Shown here: one piece after another, positions 1 through 8,218 of the stretch | How the letters are laid out: every line of letters begins with the position of its first letter | Numbering within the stretch: position 1 is the first letter of the stretch | From: Streptomyces virginiae | GTDB taxonomy: Bacteria > Actinomycetota > Actinomycetes > Streptomycetales > Streptomycetaceae | Length of the DNA stretch: 64,000 nucleotides | Direction of reading: 5' to 3' | Assembly (NCBI RefSeq): GCF_000720455.1 | Contig: NZ_JOAK01000001.1 | Coordinates: 558,001-622,000 of the forward strand | Program-made: the position numbers and the translations under genes | The notes under the pieces: model-generated | Seen by the model: only the letters and a program-made list of their open reading frames with translations | Told to the model about the DNA's origin: nothing | Databases searched by the model: none

Positions 1-2269
1 TGACGCCCATCTCGGTGGGACCGGTCTCGCGCCGGCGCGCCGAGGGCTCCTGGCCACCCGTGCTCTGCGGCTCGGACAGGGAGTTGAAGGCCCCGTACTC
101 CAGGGCGAGCGGGCCGCTGTCCTCGTCCTCGGCGCGCTGCACGGGGCCGCGGTAGGCGCCGGAGACGTAGCTCGCCTTGAAGCGTTCGTAGTGGCTGGTG
201 TCGACCTTGAGGTAGCCGAAACCGGGCAGCGGCGGCAGGTGGAAGGCGTCGGTGGTGTCCAGGACGGTGCGGGACTCGTCCGCGGAGAAGGTGCGCAGGC
301 CCAGCCGGTACGAGAGGTAGGTGTCCAGGCCCTTGAGCTTGCCGCCCTCGATGCGCTGGCTGGACAGCAGCAGGTGGACGCCGATGGACCGGCCGATGCG
401 GCCGATGGACAGGAACAGATCGATGAAGTCGGGTTTGGCGGTGAGGAGTTCGCCGAACTCGTCGATGACGACGAACAGGTGCGGGAGCGGGTCCAGGTCG
501 GGCCGGCGGTCTGCGCGCAGCGCGGCGTAGTCACCGATGTCGGCGACGTTGCCGGCGTCCTTGAGGACCTGCTGGCGGCGCTTGACCTCGCCGGCCAGCG
601 AGGCGTGGACGCGCTCGACGAGACCGGCCTGGTTCTCCAGGTTGGTGATGACGCCGGCGACGTGCGGGAGGTCCGCGAACGGCGCGAAGGTCGCACCGCC
701 CTTGTAGTCGACGAGGACCAGGGCGAGGTCCTCCGGCGGGTGCGTGGCCACCAGGGCGAGGACGAGCGTGCGCAGCAGCTCGGACTTTCCGGAGCCGGTC
801 GCGCCGACGCACAGACCGTGCGGGCCCATGCCCAGCTCGGAGGACTCCTTGAGGTCCAGCAGGACGGGCTCGCGCGAGTCGCTGATGCCGATGGGCACGC
901 GCAGGAAGGCGCGTTCGCCGCGCGGGGCCCACAGGCTCGCCAGGTCCAGGCGGGCGACGTCGTCGATGCCGAGCAGGTCGGCGAAGTCGACCGGTCCGGA
1001 CAGCGGGGCGTCGATGAGGGACTCGGCGGACAGGCGCAGCGGGGCAAGCATCCGGGCGAGGCCCTCGGCGAAGGGGATGCCGACCTCGTCGACGGTGCCG
1101 TGGGCACTGATGGGTTCGTCCTGGCGCAGGTCCTCGATGAGTACCCGGTCGCCGTCGACGGTGATCCGTACGCCGACGTGTCCCGGCTCCTGGATGCGCT
1201 GTTCGAGCAGGTGGAGGACGGTGACGCCCATGTCGCGCAGGCCGACCGCCTCGTCGGGGAGCGGCAGTTCGACGGCGTCCTCGCCGTGTCCGTCGGTCAC
1301 GACGAGCAGCCGGGACGTCATGGACAGGGCGTCCTTGCCGGACAGTCCGCGGCGCACCTCGGCGGCGTAGGAGGCGCGGCGGCGCAGCTCGGGGCCGATC
1401 TGCCGGGCGAGCTGGTCCGCGGAGGGGGCGATGCGGCGGGCGGCGACGGGGCCGTCGAGCTGCTCGGTGTCCAGGAGGTGCGGCATCCACTTGGCCCACT
1501 CCCAGTCGGGGAGCCGGTCGCCGGGCGCGGCCAGTGCGATGGCCACGTCGTCGGGGGCGTGCATGGCGGCGGCCTGGACCAGCAGGGCGCGTGCGACGCG
1601 CAGGCAGTCCTCGCGGGGCCCGATGACGCTGATGTTGCCGATGCGGTCGAGGGGCACGGTGAGGGGCAGCTCGGTGCCGTTGCGGAAGCGGGCCGTGAGC
1701 GCCGAGGCCTCGTTCAGCATGAACTGGTCGGGCGGGGTGAGGACCGTGGAGCCCTGCTGGCCGATCTGCAGGTCGCGGACCGGCATCTCGCCGGTGCCGA
1801 CGCGCACGCGCAGGAAGTCCCCGTCGGTGCGGCGCCGTTCCCACAGCCGGGCCGGGTCGCGGACGATGTCGTACAGGGCGTGCGGCGGCGGGTTGAGCAC
1901 GTCGGCGTGCTCGCCGCGTTCGCGTTCCTCGGCGGAGAGTTCCTCGCGCAGGTCCTCCAGGTAGGCGAGGTAGGCCTCGCGCTGGGTACGGCGGGTGCGC
2001 TGGGCCTTGCCGCGCTGCGAGAAGACGAGCGCGACCGAGCCGATGATGGTGACGACGAGGATCAGCGCGCCGAGCGCGGCGAACTGGCTGTTGCGGACGA
2101 CCGTCATCATCACGACGGACGACATGACGCCCGCCACGGGCAGCAGCGACATCGCGATGCTGCCCGCCTTCCCCTCGGGGAGGTTGGGCGGGGCCTCGAT
2201 GGTGCGTGCGGCGGGCGGCGCCGGGGGCCTGACGGTCCGCGCCGGGCGGTGGATCAGTCGGGTACTCAT
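1..2269 (-). CDS. eccC: Type VII secretion ATPase EccC (partial, 3' end beyond left edge)
   Basis: Membrane-bound FtsK/SpoIIIE ATPase that powers ESX (type VII) export of WXG100 proteins. About 756 codons are visible. Two membrane helices lie near residues 37-58 and 63-83. The first ATPase domain has Walker A GATGSGKSE near 485-493 and Walker B VVIDEF near 598. The family normally carries two further ATPase domains in about 1300 residues; these would lie off the left edge. The ATG at 2269 follows the stop of the MinD-like gene by 2 bp, so the genes are surely cotranscribed and probably translationally coupled. EccD two genes upstream confirms the ESX assignment. The call is firm; which effectors it exports cannot be seen here. 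Confidence 0.93.
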   Translation of the reverse strand, partial: MSTRLIHRPARTVRPPAPPAARTIEAPPNLPEGKAGSIAMSLLPVAGVMSSVVMMTVVRNSQFAALGALILVVTIIGSVALVFSQRGKAQRTRRTQREAYLAYLEDLREELSAEERERGEHADVLNPPPHALYDIVRDPARLWERRRTDGDFLRVRVGTGEMPVRDLQIGQQGSTVLTPPDQFMLNEASALTARFRNGTELPLTVPLDRIGNISVIGPREDCLRVARALLVQAAAMHAPDDVAIALAAPGDRLPDWEWAKWMPHLLDTEQLDGPVAARRIAPSADQLARQIGPELRRRASYAAEVRRGLSGKDALSMTSRLLVVTDGHGEDAVELPLPDEAVGLRDMGVTVLHLLEQRIQEPGHVGVRITVDGDRVLIEDLRQDEPISAHGTVDEVGIPFAEGLARMLAPLRLSAESLIDAPLSGPVDFADLLGIDDVARLDLASLWAPRGERAFLRVPIGISDSREPVLLDLKESSELGMGPHGLCVGATGSGKSELLRTLVLALVATHPPEDLALVLVDYKGGATFAPFADLPHVAGVITNLENQAGLVERVHASLAGEVKRRQQVLKDAGNVADIGDYAALRADRRPDLDPLPHLFVVIDEFGELLTAKPDFIDLFLSIGRIGRSIGVHLLLSSQRIEGGKLKGLDTYLSYRLGLRTFSADESRTVLDTTDAFHLPPLPGFGYLKVDTSHYERFKASYVSGAYRGPVQRAEDEDSGPLALEYGAFNSLSEPQSTGGQEPSARRRETGPTEMGV

Positions 2270-2271
2270 CG

Positions 2272-3579
2272 TCAGTGGCGCTTCTGGGAGAGCTGGAAGA
2301 CGTCCGCGGCGAGCCGGGCGGCGGTCTGCCGGGTCGAGTGGGCGAGCAGTTCGGTGCGGATGTGGCCGCCGTCCGCGAGGTGGCGGTCGTAGGGCAGGAC
2401 GTGGACGCTCGGCCCGGCCGCCTCCAGCGTGCGGACCGCGTCGGCGAGGTCGACTCCGCAGTGCGGCGCCTGCTCGGTGATGACGACGCAGGTGCTCGCC
2501 AGCATGTGCGGCGGCAGGCCCTGCATCCACTGGAGGACCGCGTACGTGCTGCTGACGCCGTCCAGGGTGGCGGGGGTGGCCAGGACACGGGCCTGGGAGG
2601 CGGAGAGGGCGACGCGGGCGACCTCGGCGGGGAGCGTCTCGCAGTCGACGACGGTCACGCCGAAGTAGCGGCGCAGCGCGACCATGGCCCGTTCGTAGGA
2701 GGGGGTGTCGAGCATCGCGCCGATCTGGCCCTGGCTGCCGGGCAGCAGCCAGGCGTTGTCGCGGAGCTGGACGAGGTAGCCGGTGATGTCGAGCAGCGAC
2801 ATCTGGGGCTCGACGATGTCGGCGACGTCACCGGTGGTCCAGCGCAGGTTCTCGGCGCCGAGCCGGATCGGCAGGGAACCGAGGGCCGGGTCGGCCTCCA
2901 CGAAGAGGACGGGGTCCTGCCGGTAGTGCGCGTACGTGGTGCCGAGCAGGGCGGCGACCGTGGACTTGCCGGCGCCGCCGCGGATGGAGGTGACGGCGAT
3001 CTGGCGGCCGGTGGTGACGGGCTGCTGGAGCAGTTCGGCGGCGCGGGTGGCTTCGGCGACCTCGCGGGCGGCCGACGAGGAAACGGTTCTCCGTACGGCG
3101 CGCAGGGCGCGGGCGGTGAAGGGCTCGCCGTGCCGGGGCTTGCGGCCGGCCCCGGAGAGCTGCCGGTCCACGGCCGGCTTGGAGTCGGGGGTACGGGCCC
3201 GCTGCCCCTGGCCGGCGGCGGGGGCGTACGCGCCCCGGGGCTGCGGCGGCTGCGGCTGCTGCTGCGCCTGCGGGTACGGCTGTGCCTGCGGCGGGAGCCC
3301 GCCCCGGCCGCCGGCGGGCGCCGGGGCGGCCGCGCCCGGGCCGGGTCCCTGCTGCGGATACCCGTAAGCGGGAGCCTGGGCGGGAGCGTGCCCACCGGGG
3401 CCGGCCGCCGGGCGCGGCGCCTGGCCGGGGCCCTGCGGTGCGGCGCCCGGGGCGGGGGCCTGCCCGGCGGGACCCGCGGCCGGCTGCTGCTGCGGCCCCG
3501 CCTGCCCCTGCGCCGGAGGCTGCGCTCCGCCCTTGAGGTCGCGCAGGACGTCGCCCTGCCAGTTCTCTGCGTTCGGCAT
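2272..3579 (-). CDS. MinD/ParA-like ATPase of the ESX locus (EspI-like architecture)
   Basis: 435 aa. Residues 20 to about 140 are low-complexity Pro/Gln/Ala/Gly sequence, followed by a basic stretch and a MinD/ParA-type ATPase whose deviant Walker A (RGGAGKST) is near residue 198. A proline-rich head joined to a MinD-like domain is the layout of mycobacterial EspI, which modulates ESX-1 activity. Assigning a similar accessory role here is inference from architecture and position. The gene sits between eccD (21 bp upstream) and eccC (2 bp downstream) in one left-transcribed operon. The ATG at 3579 was chosen; the long low-complexity N-terminus makes the exact boundary of folded sequence uncertain. 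Confidence 0.82.
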   Translation of the reverse strand: MPNAENWQGDVLRDLKGGAQPPAQGQAGPQQQPAAGPAGQAPAPGAAPQGPGQAPRPAAGPGGHAPAQAPAYGYPQQGPGPGAAAPAPAGGRGGLPPQAQPYPQAQQQPQPPQPRGAYAPAAGQGQRARTPDSKPAVDRQLSGAGRKPRHGEPFTARALRAVRRTVSSSAAREVAEATRAAELLQQPVTTGRQIAVTSIRGGAGKSTVAALLGTTYAHYRQDPVLFVEADPALGSLPIRLGAENLRWTTGDVADIVEPQMSLLDITGYLVQLRDNAWLLPGSQGQIGAMLDTPSYERAMVALRRYFGVTVVDCETLPAEVARVALSASQARVLATPATLDGVSSTYAVLQWMQGLPPHMLASTCVVITEQAPHCGVDLADAVRTLEAAGPSVHVLPYDRHLADGGHIRTELLAHSTRQTAARLAADVFQLSQKRH

Positions 3580-3600
3580 GTCTGCCCCTGCCCCTCTTCC

Positions 3601-4956
3601 TCAGAACTTGTTGAGCAGCTGCCCGTACACGCCGAACACCCCGACGGCGAGCGGGAAGAGCCCCACCATGCCCACCGATTCGACGAGGTCGGCCGTGCGC
3701 CGCAGGCGGACCTGCACGTGGTCCGGCGGCTGCACCGCGAGGACGAGCAGCGGCAGCAGCGCGGCCACGACCAGTACGGCGAGCGGGCCGGCGCCCCCGT
3801 CGTGCCCGGTCCACAGCATCACCAGGCGTACGACGAGCAGGGCCGCGGCGGCGATCAGCGCCACGACCTCGGCCACCAGCGGGAAGGCGCGTGCCCTCGA
3901 CAGCAGGACGACGGCGACGAGCGACGGCAGTGCGACCGTCCACACGGAGGGCTTCTCGGCGAGCGTCAGCAGCCAGCCGGCGGCCGCCGCGGAGATCGCG
4001 GTGACGATCGTGGCGAGGGCGAGCCCGCGGTGCGTGGCGGCGAGGGCGTTGCCCACCTCGTGGCGGCTGACGGAGGCGCCGCCGGAGCGGCGGTCGTCCA
4101 GGGCGGTCAGCCCGGAGGCCATCAGGGCGAGCCGCGGCAGCAGGCCGAGCAGCACCACGGAGACGAGGGCCATGACCGCGCCGAGCCGGGCCGGGTCGTC
4201 CTGGACGGCGGCGACGGCCTCCCACAGGGCGGTGATCACGGCGGTGGCCACGGCTCCGAAGAGCCCGCCGCGGCCGAGCGGCGAGAAGTGGCCGAGCAGT
4301 GCCAGTGTCAGCACGAGCGCGCCGGCGACGGCGGCGAGCCGCGCGGTGCCCGGCCAGTCGTGGGCGTCCGCGGCGGTCCACGCGGTGAGGACGCCCAGGC
4401 CGCCGGAGGCGAGCAGGAGCGCCGTCGCCAGGCCCCGGTTGCCCTGGCCGATCCGCGAGACGAGGGCGCCGGCCACCATCAGGACGAGCGTGACGGCGGC
4501 CAGGCCGCCGGCCAGTGCCCCGAGGGCGAACTCGTGGCGGGCGAGCAGTGCGGCGGTCACCGTGAAGGCCACGGTCGCCACGCCCGCGCTGCCCCGCCGG
4601 GCGGCGGGACGCCAGCGCCAGGCCTGCAGGTCGAGGTCGTCCGAGACCAGGTCGGTGACGTCGTGGACCACCGGGGCGGGCGGTGCGGAGTGGCTCCTGA
4701 CCAGGCGCAGGACGGCGCCGTCGGCTATGCCGGCCGTCGCGAGGGTGCTGTCGTGCGGCAGCGCGGAACCGTCCGGCGCGATCAGCTGGCGGGTCAGCGG
4801 CCGGGACGCGGCCCGGTCGTCGAGCAGCTGGAGTATGTCCGGGAGCAGTTGGCCGATCGGGGTGTCGGACGGCAGGACCATGTCGGCACGGCGCCGCTCA
4901 CCGATCAGGGTCACCCGGCTGAGTTGCGCCCGGGAAGTCGTTGCTGTGCTCACCAC
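3601..4956 (-). CDS. eccD: Type VII secretion integral membrane protein EccD
   Basis: 451 aa. The first 90 or so residues form a ubiquitin-like (YukD-type) cytoplasmic domain, including segments such as SRVTLIGERRRADMVLP and GQLLPDILQLLDDRAA. About 11 hydrophobic membrane helices fill the rest. This matches EccD, the polytopic core of the ESX channel. Two tandem GTG codons (4956 and 4953) are both possible starts and no strong Shine-Dalgarno sequence precedes them. It is transcribed leftwards with the small membrane gene upstream and the MinD-like ATPase and EccC downstream. Domain order and length are normal for the family. Confidence 0.92.
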   Translation of the reverse strand: MVSTATTSRAQLSRVTLIGERRRADMVLPSDTPIGQLLPDILQLLDDRAASRPLTRQLIAPDGSALPHDSTLATAGIADGAVLRLVRSHSAPPAPVVHDVTDLVSDDLDLQAWRWRPAARRGSAGVATVAFTVTAALLARHEFALGALAGGLAAVTLVLMVAGALVSRIGQGNRGLATALLLASGGLGVLTAWTAADAHDWPGTARLAAVAGALVLTLALLGHFSPLGRGGLFGAVATAVITALWEAVAAVQDDPARLGAVMALVSVVLLGLLPRLALMASGLTALDDRRSGGASVSRHEVGNALAATHRGLALATIVTAISAAAAGWLLTLAEKPSVWTVALPSLVAVVLLSRARAFPLVAEVVALIAAAALLVVRLVMLWTGHDGGAGPLAVLVVAALLPLLVLAVQPPDHVQVRLRRTADLVESVGMVGLFPLAVGVFGVYGQLLNKF

Positions 4957-5065
4957 TTGCGGGAACCTATCATCGCGGGTTTGCGACCTTTCGGGGCCAA
5001 GGGGGACGAGGCGCCGCCGCCGGACCGTGAACTCTCCCGGATCTGCACGCCTGATGCTTCTTCCT

Positions 5066-5461
5066 CTAGGACTGCACCGGCCCCGGCGACTGGGCCGAGT
5101 GCGAGGGCGTCGGCTGTGACGTCTTCTTCGGTGGTTTCGGGGACTTCGACGCGGACGGGCTCGCCGGAGCGGACGGCTGCTGCGATTTCGCGGGCTGTCC
5201 GTACGGCTGCAGCTGGCCCTGCTGTTGCTGTTGCTGCTTCTGCTGCTCGGCCTTCTGCTTCGCCAGGGTGTGCTGGACGAAGGACCAGCCGACGCAACCC
5301 GCGCACAGGACGGCCGCGATGGCGATGCCCGCGAACAGTTTCCCGAGCCGCTCGTCCGCCGTGCGCCGCGCCCGCTGGGCGCCGAAGAGCAGGGCGTCCC
5401 TCATCCTGCGGCGGCGTACCGCCACCGACTCCAGAAGCTGGCTGTCGTAGTCCCGTGCCAT
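5066..5461 (-). CDS. Small Gln-rich single-pass membrane protein of the ESX operon
   Basis: 131 aa, first visible gene of the left-transcribed ESX operon. The basic, Arg-rich N-terminus (about 1-40) is probably cytoplasmic. One membrane helix spans about 42-61, followed by a tail that begins with a polyglutamine run near 72-84 and continues as a Pro/Ser/Lys-rich stretch to the C-terminus. No catalytic motif is visible. I do not recognise a named family. Its place directly upstream of eccD, and a membrane anchor plus long extracytoplasmic low-complexity tail, suggest a wall-spanning accessory of the secretion machine (inference). ATG at 5461. Confidence 0.72.
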   Translation of the reverse strand: MARDYDSQLLESVAVRRRRMRDALLFGAQRARRTADERLGKLFAGIAIAAVLCAGCVGWSFVQHTLAKQKAEQQKQQQQQQGQLQPYGQPAKSQQPSAPASPSASKSPKPPKKTSQPTPSHSAQSPGPVQS

Positions 5462-5610
5462 CTGTCGTCCGTCGCCCCAGTCCCGGCTCGTCGAGCGCCT
5501 ACCACCGCTCCAGGGCGCGGCTCCTGAGTGTGCGCCATGCCGAGCCCCCGTGTTTTGCCTCTGCAACATAGAGCATGTGTGCGGATCGAGCACATCCGGA
5601 CCGGGGAGTG

Positions 5611-5636
5611 GGCCGGGCGACCCGGGTCGCCCGGCC
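5611..5636. promoter_or_regulatory. 26-bp perfect GC palindrome between ESX operon and serine hydrolase
   Basis: Two 13-bp arms (GGCCGGGCGACCC and its complement) meet without a spacer in the 253-bp divergent intergenic region. It lies about 80 bp before the hydrolase start and 150 bp before the ESX operon start. It may be an operator or a cruciform/attenuator; nothing in the sequence decides which. Confidence 0.4.
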
Positions 5637-5714
5637 GCGAGCGCGGGGTTAGCGTGGATGACGGGGCTTGCTCCCGGCGCGTGACTTCGTCCTGCTCGTG
5701 TGAGGAGGCCGGAC

Positions 5715-6962
5715 ATGAGGACAGCCTGGCGCAGTGCGGCCGTGGCCGCGGCGGCCCTCGGCCTGGTGGTGTCGCCGGTGGCCGCCGGTGCGGGAGCGGC
5801 GTACGCGGGGGGCGCGGCCGCCCCGGCGCGGCCGGCCGTGACGGTACCGGCTCCCACCCCCACCCCGGCCCCCACTGCCGTCTCCGAGGAGTTCCCGCAG
5901 CTGACCCCCGCCGTGGCGCGGGAGCTGGACGGCGCGATCCGGAAGGTCATGACCGAGGCCAAGGTGCCCGGGGTGATCGTGGCGCTGTCGGCGCCCGGCA
6001 AGGGCACGTACATACGGTCCTTCGGCGTCGCGGACAAGTCGACGGGCATGCCCATGTCCCCCGGCCTGAACATGCGGATCGGCAGCGAGACGAAGACCTT
6101 CACCGTGACCGCCCTGCTCCAGCTGGTCGACGAGGGCAAGGTCGGCCTGGACGACCCGATCGGGAAGTACGTGAGCGGCGTCCCCAACGGCGACCGGATC
6201 ACCCTGCGCGAGCTGGCGGGCATGCGCAGCGGACTGTTCAACTACTCCGCGGACGAGGCCTTCGGCAAGGCGTTCCTCTCCGATCCCCGCCGCCCCTTCA
6301 CCCCGCAACAGCTGCTCGGCTACTCCTTCAAGCATCCGGTGCTCTTCGAGCCGAACGCGAAGTTCGACTACAGCAACACCAACCTGATCCTGCTGGGGCT
6401 GGTGGTGGAGAAGGTCACCGGGCAGAAGCTCGACGACTACATCAACCGCGAGGTGGTCGCCGCCGCGGGCCTCAAGCACACGCTCTTCCCCGTCGGCGCG
6501 CAGTTCCCGAGTCCGCACGCCCAGGGCTACACGGACCAGACGCTGAACGGGAAGACAGCGGTCGCCACCGACTGGAACCCGTCCTGGGGCTGGGCGGCCG
6601 GCGCGATGATCTCGAACCTCTCCGACCTGCGGAGCTGGGCCAAGACCGTGGCCACCGGGACCCTGCTGAAGCCCGCCACCCAGGCGGAACGGCTCAAGGT
6701 CGTGCCGTCCCTGCCGGGAGCGGGCTACGGGCTGGGCATCTTCAACGTCCAGGGCTGGATCGGGCACAACGGCTCCCTGCCCGGCTACCAGTCGCTGACC
6801 GTCTACCTCCCCGGGCCGCAGGCCACGCTGGTGGTCCTGCTCAACACGGACACCGCCTACCGGGGGAACGAGCCCAGCACCCTCCTCGGACAGGCGATCA
6901 CCAAGATCGTGACGCCCGGCCACGTCTACACGCTGCCGGCCCAGCCCGTGACGGGGCACTGA
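5715..6962 (+). CDS. Secreted serine hydrolase, class C beta-lactamase / DD-peptidase-like
   Basis: 415 aa. An N-terminal signal peptide (basic start, hydrophobic Ala/Val-rich core, AYA-type cleavage near residue 35) is followed by a Pro/Thr-rich linker and a beta-lactamase-fold domain. Active-site motifs are present in order: S124-E-T-K127 (SxxK), Y219-S-N221 (YxN) and H351-N-G353 (HxG, replacing KTG). This is the signature of Streptomyces R61-type DD-carboxypeptidases and related class C enzymes that act on D-alanyl peptides outside the membrane. The ATG at 5715 is preferred because GAGGAGG sits 6 nt upstream; an in-frame GTG at 5700 lacks this. Peptidase versus esterase activity is not decided by sequence. 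Confidence 0.85.
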   Translation: MRTAWRSAAVAAAALGLVVSPVAAGAGAAYAGGAAAPARPAVTVPAPTPTPAPTAVSEEFPQLTPAVARELDGAIRKVMTEAKVPGVIVALSAPGKGTYIRSFGVADKSTGMPMSPGLNMRIGSETKTFTVTALLQLVDEGKVGLDDPIGKYVSGVPNGDRITLRELAGMRSGLFNYSADEAFGKAFLSDPRRPFTPQQLLGYSFKHPVLFEPNAKFDYSNTNLILLGLVVEKVTGQKLDDYINREVVAAAGLKHTLFPVGAQFPSPHAQGYTDQTLNGKTAVATDWNPSWGWAAGAMISNLSDLRSWAKTVATGTLLKPATQAERLKVVPSLPGAGYGLGIFNVQGWIGHNGSLPGYQSLTVYLPGPQATLVVLLNTDTAYRGNEPSTLLGQAITKIVTPGHVYTLPAQPVTGH

Positions 6963-7043
6963 CCGGGCGGCCACCGGTCGGAACTCCCGTCGTAGCGTAG
7001 GCGCTTCGAGGCGGCGCGCCACGCACACACCAGGGAGCGGCAC

Positions 7044-7571
7044 ATGAGCGGTCAGGCAGCAGAGCAGCACGTCGAACGGTCCACCACCCAGGCCGGTCCG
7101 GACATCGTGGTCCGCACGGCCGGCGAGGCCGACGTCGAGACGGCGGCCGCGCTCTTCCGCGGCTACCTCGACTTCTACGAGGTCGACGTCCAGGACGCCG
7201 ACGCCCCGCGGGCGTTCCTGGCGGAGCGGATCGCGAAAGACGAGTCCCTGGTCCTGCTCGCCGACGTGCCCGGCGCCGGGACCGTCGGTTTCGCGCAGGT
7301 CTACCGGGCCTTCTCCTCCCTGACGCTGACGACCGCATGGATCCTCAATGACCTCTACGTCGCCCCCTCGGGCCGCCGCACCGGCGCCGGCCGGGCGCTG
7401 CTGCGGGAGGTGCTGCGCCGGGCCCGCGCCGCCGGGGTGGCGGGCGTGCAGCTGGAGACCGCGTACGACAACACGGTCGCGCAGGGGCTCTACGAGGCGG
7501 AGGGCTTCGTCCGCGAGGAGTTCCACGTCTACTTCCACGACCTGTCCGGTGTGACTTCGGCCGAAGGGTGA
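7044..7571 (+). CDS. GNAT family N-acetyltransferase
   Basis: 175 aa single-domain acetyltransferase. The core begins near residue 18 (IVVRTAGEADVETAAALF) and contains the acetyl-CoA pyrophosphate-binding region near 108-118 (LYVAPSGRRTGAGRALL, the RxxGxG/A-type loop). The later YDNTVAQGLYEAEGFVRE segment is typical of the GNAT C-terminal half. The substrate is unknown. A Shine-Dalgarno-like GGGAGCGG precedes the ATG. It lies between the serine hydrolase and the sigma factor on the same strand, with 81 and 56 bp gaps, so operon membership is uncertain. Confidence 0.85.
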   Translation: MSGQAAEQHVERSTTQAGPDIVVRTAGEADVETAAALFRGYLDFYEVDVQDADAPRAFLAERIAKDESLVLLADVPGAGTVGFAQVYRAFSSLTLTTAWILNDLYVAPSGRRTGAGRALLREVLRRARAAGVAGVQLETAYDNTVAQGLYEAEGFVREEFHVYFHDLSGVTSAEG

Positions 7572-7596
7572 AACATTCCCCCGCCCCCGTCGCGTC
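7572..7596 (+). promoter_or_regulatory. Candidate ECF-type promoter of the SigE-family gene
   Basis: An AAC element (7572-7574) and CGTC (7593-7596) are separated by 18 bp, resembling the AAC...CGTC pattern of ECF sigma promoters, 32 bp before the ATG. Autoregulation would be expected for such a sigma factor, but the match is short and the spacing slightly long. Confidence 0.28.
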
Positions 7597-7627
7597 AATG
7601 GAGTGAGACGGACGCGAGGGGGAGTGG

Positions 7628-8143
7628 ATGCGACAGGGTCGCAGGGACGGGTTCCGTGAATTCGCGGCGGTCCGGTCGGGGCACCTGTACCGATCGGCCT
7701 GTCTGCTGGCGAGCGGGGACACCCATCTCGCGGAGGACCTGGTGCAGGAGACCCTGGGCCGGATGTACCTCCACTGGGGCCGGATCGCCCGCGTGGACAA
7801 TCCGGCGGCGTACGCGCAGACGGTGCTGGTGCGGGCCTACCTCACGCACCGGCGCCGCCGGTCGGCGGGGGAGCGCCCGGTCGGGCGGTTCCCGGACACC
7901 GGGGCGGCGGCGACCGGCGGCGACGATCCGGCACTGCGGATGACCCTGCTGGAGGCGCTGGGGCGGCTGGCGCCCAAGGACCGGGCGGTGCTGGTGCTGC
8001 GCTACTGGGAGGACCGCAGCGTCGAGGAGACCGCCGACGCCATGAACGTCAGCTCGGCGGCGGTGCGTACGCGCACCTCGCGGGCGCTGGCCCGGCTGCG
8101 GGAGGAGCTGGGCGGCAGCCTCGGCGCCTTCGCGGAAATCTGA
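7628..8143 (+). CDS. SigE-family RNA polymerase sigma factor (ECF-like)
   Basis: 171 aa. The region 2 helix set lies at about 12-75 (HLYRSACLLASGDTHLAEDL, then PAAYAQTVLVRAY) and the region 4 helix-turn-helix at about 108-160 (LAPKDRAVLVLRYWEDRSVEETADAM and the following AAVRTRTSRALARLREEL). This size and two-domain layout fit the actinobacterial SigE-family group of ECF sigma factors. A GGGGGAGTGG sequence gives a strong ribosome site before the ATG. The next gene encodes a single-pass membrane protein and is probably its regulator or effector (inference). A candidate autoregulatory promoter lies just upstream. Confidence 0.88.
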   Translation: MRQGRRDGFREFAAVRSGHLYRSACLLASGDTHLAEDLVQETLGRMYLHWGRIARVDNPAAYAQTVLVRAYLTHRRRRSAGERPVGRFPDTGAAATGGDDPALRMTLLEALGRLAPKDRAVLVLRYWEDRSVEETADAMNVSSAAVRTRTSRALARLREELGGSLGAFAEI

Positions 8144-8218
8144 GGGCGCCGAAGGCGCCGGACCCTGCACCCCCTGCACCGCCCACCCCCACCCTTGAAA
8201 CGGAAGGTCTAGTTCCTC

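Noticed and set aside
191..2392. Long open frame on the plus strand opposite eccC
   Set aside because: Shadow of the high-GC eccC gene; the product is low-complexity and has no domain, while the minus strand encodes a full EccC ATPase.
5219..5250. CTG/TTG triplet repeat as a possible microsatellite
   Set aside because: It is the coding sequence of the poly-Gln run in the small ESX membrane protein.
2275..5571. Very long plus-strand frame opposite the ESX genes
   Set aside because: It covers several well-defined minus-strand genes and their gaps; composition is typical of antisense GC-rich frames.
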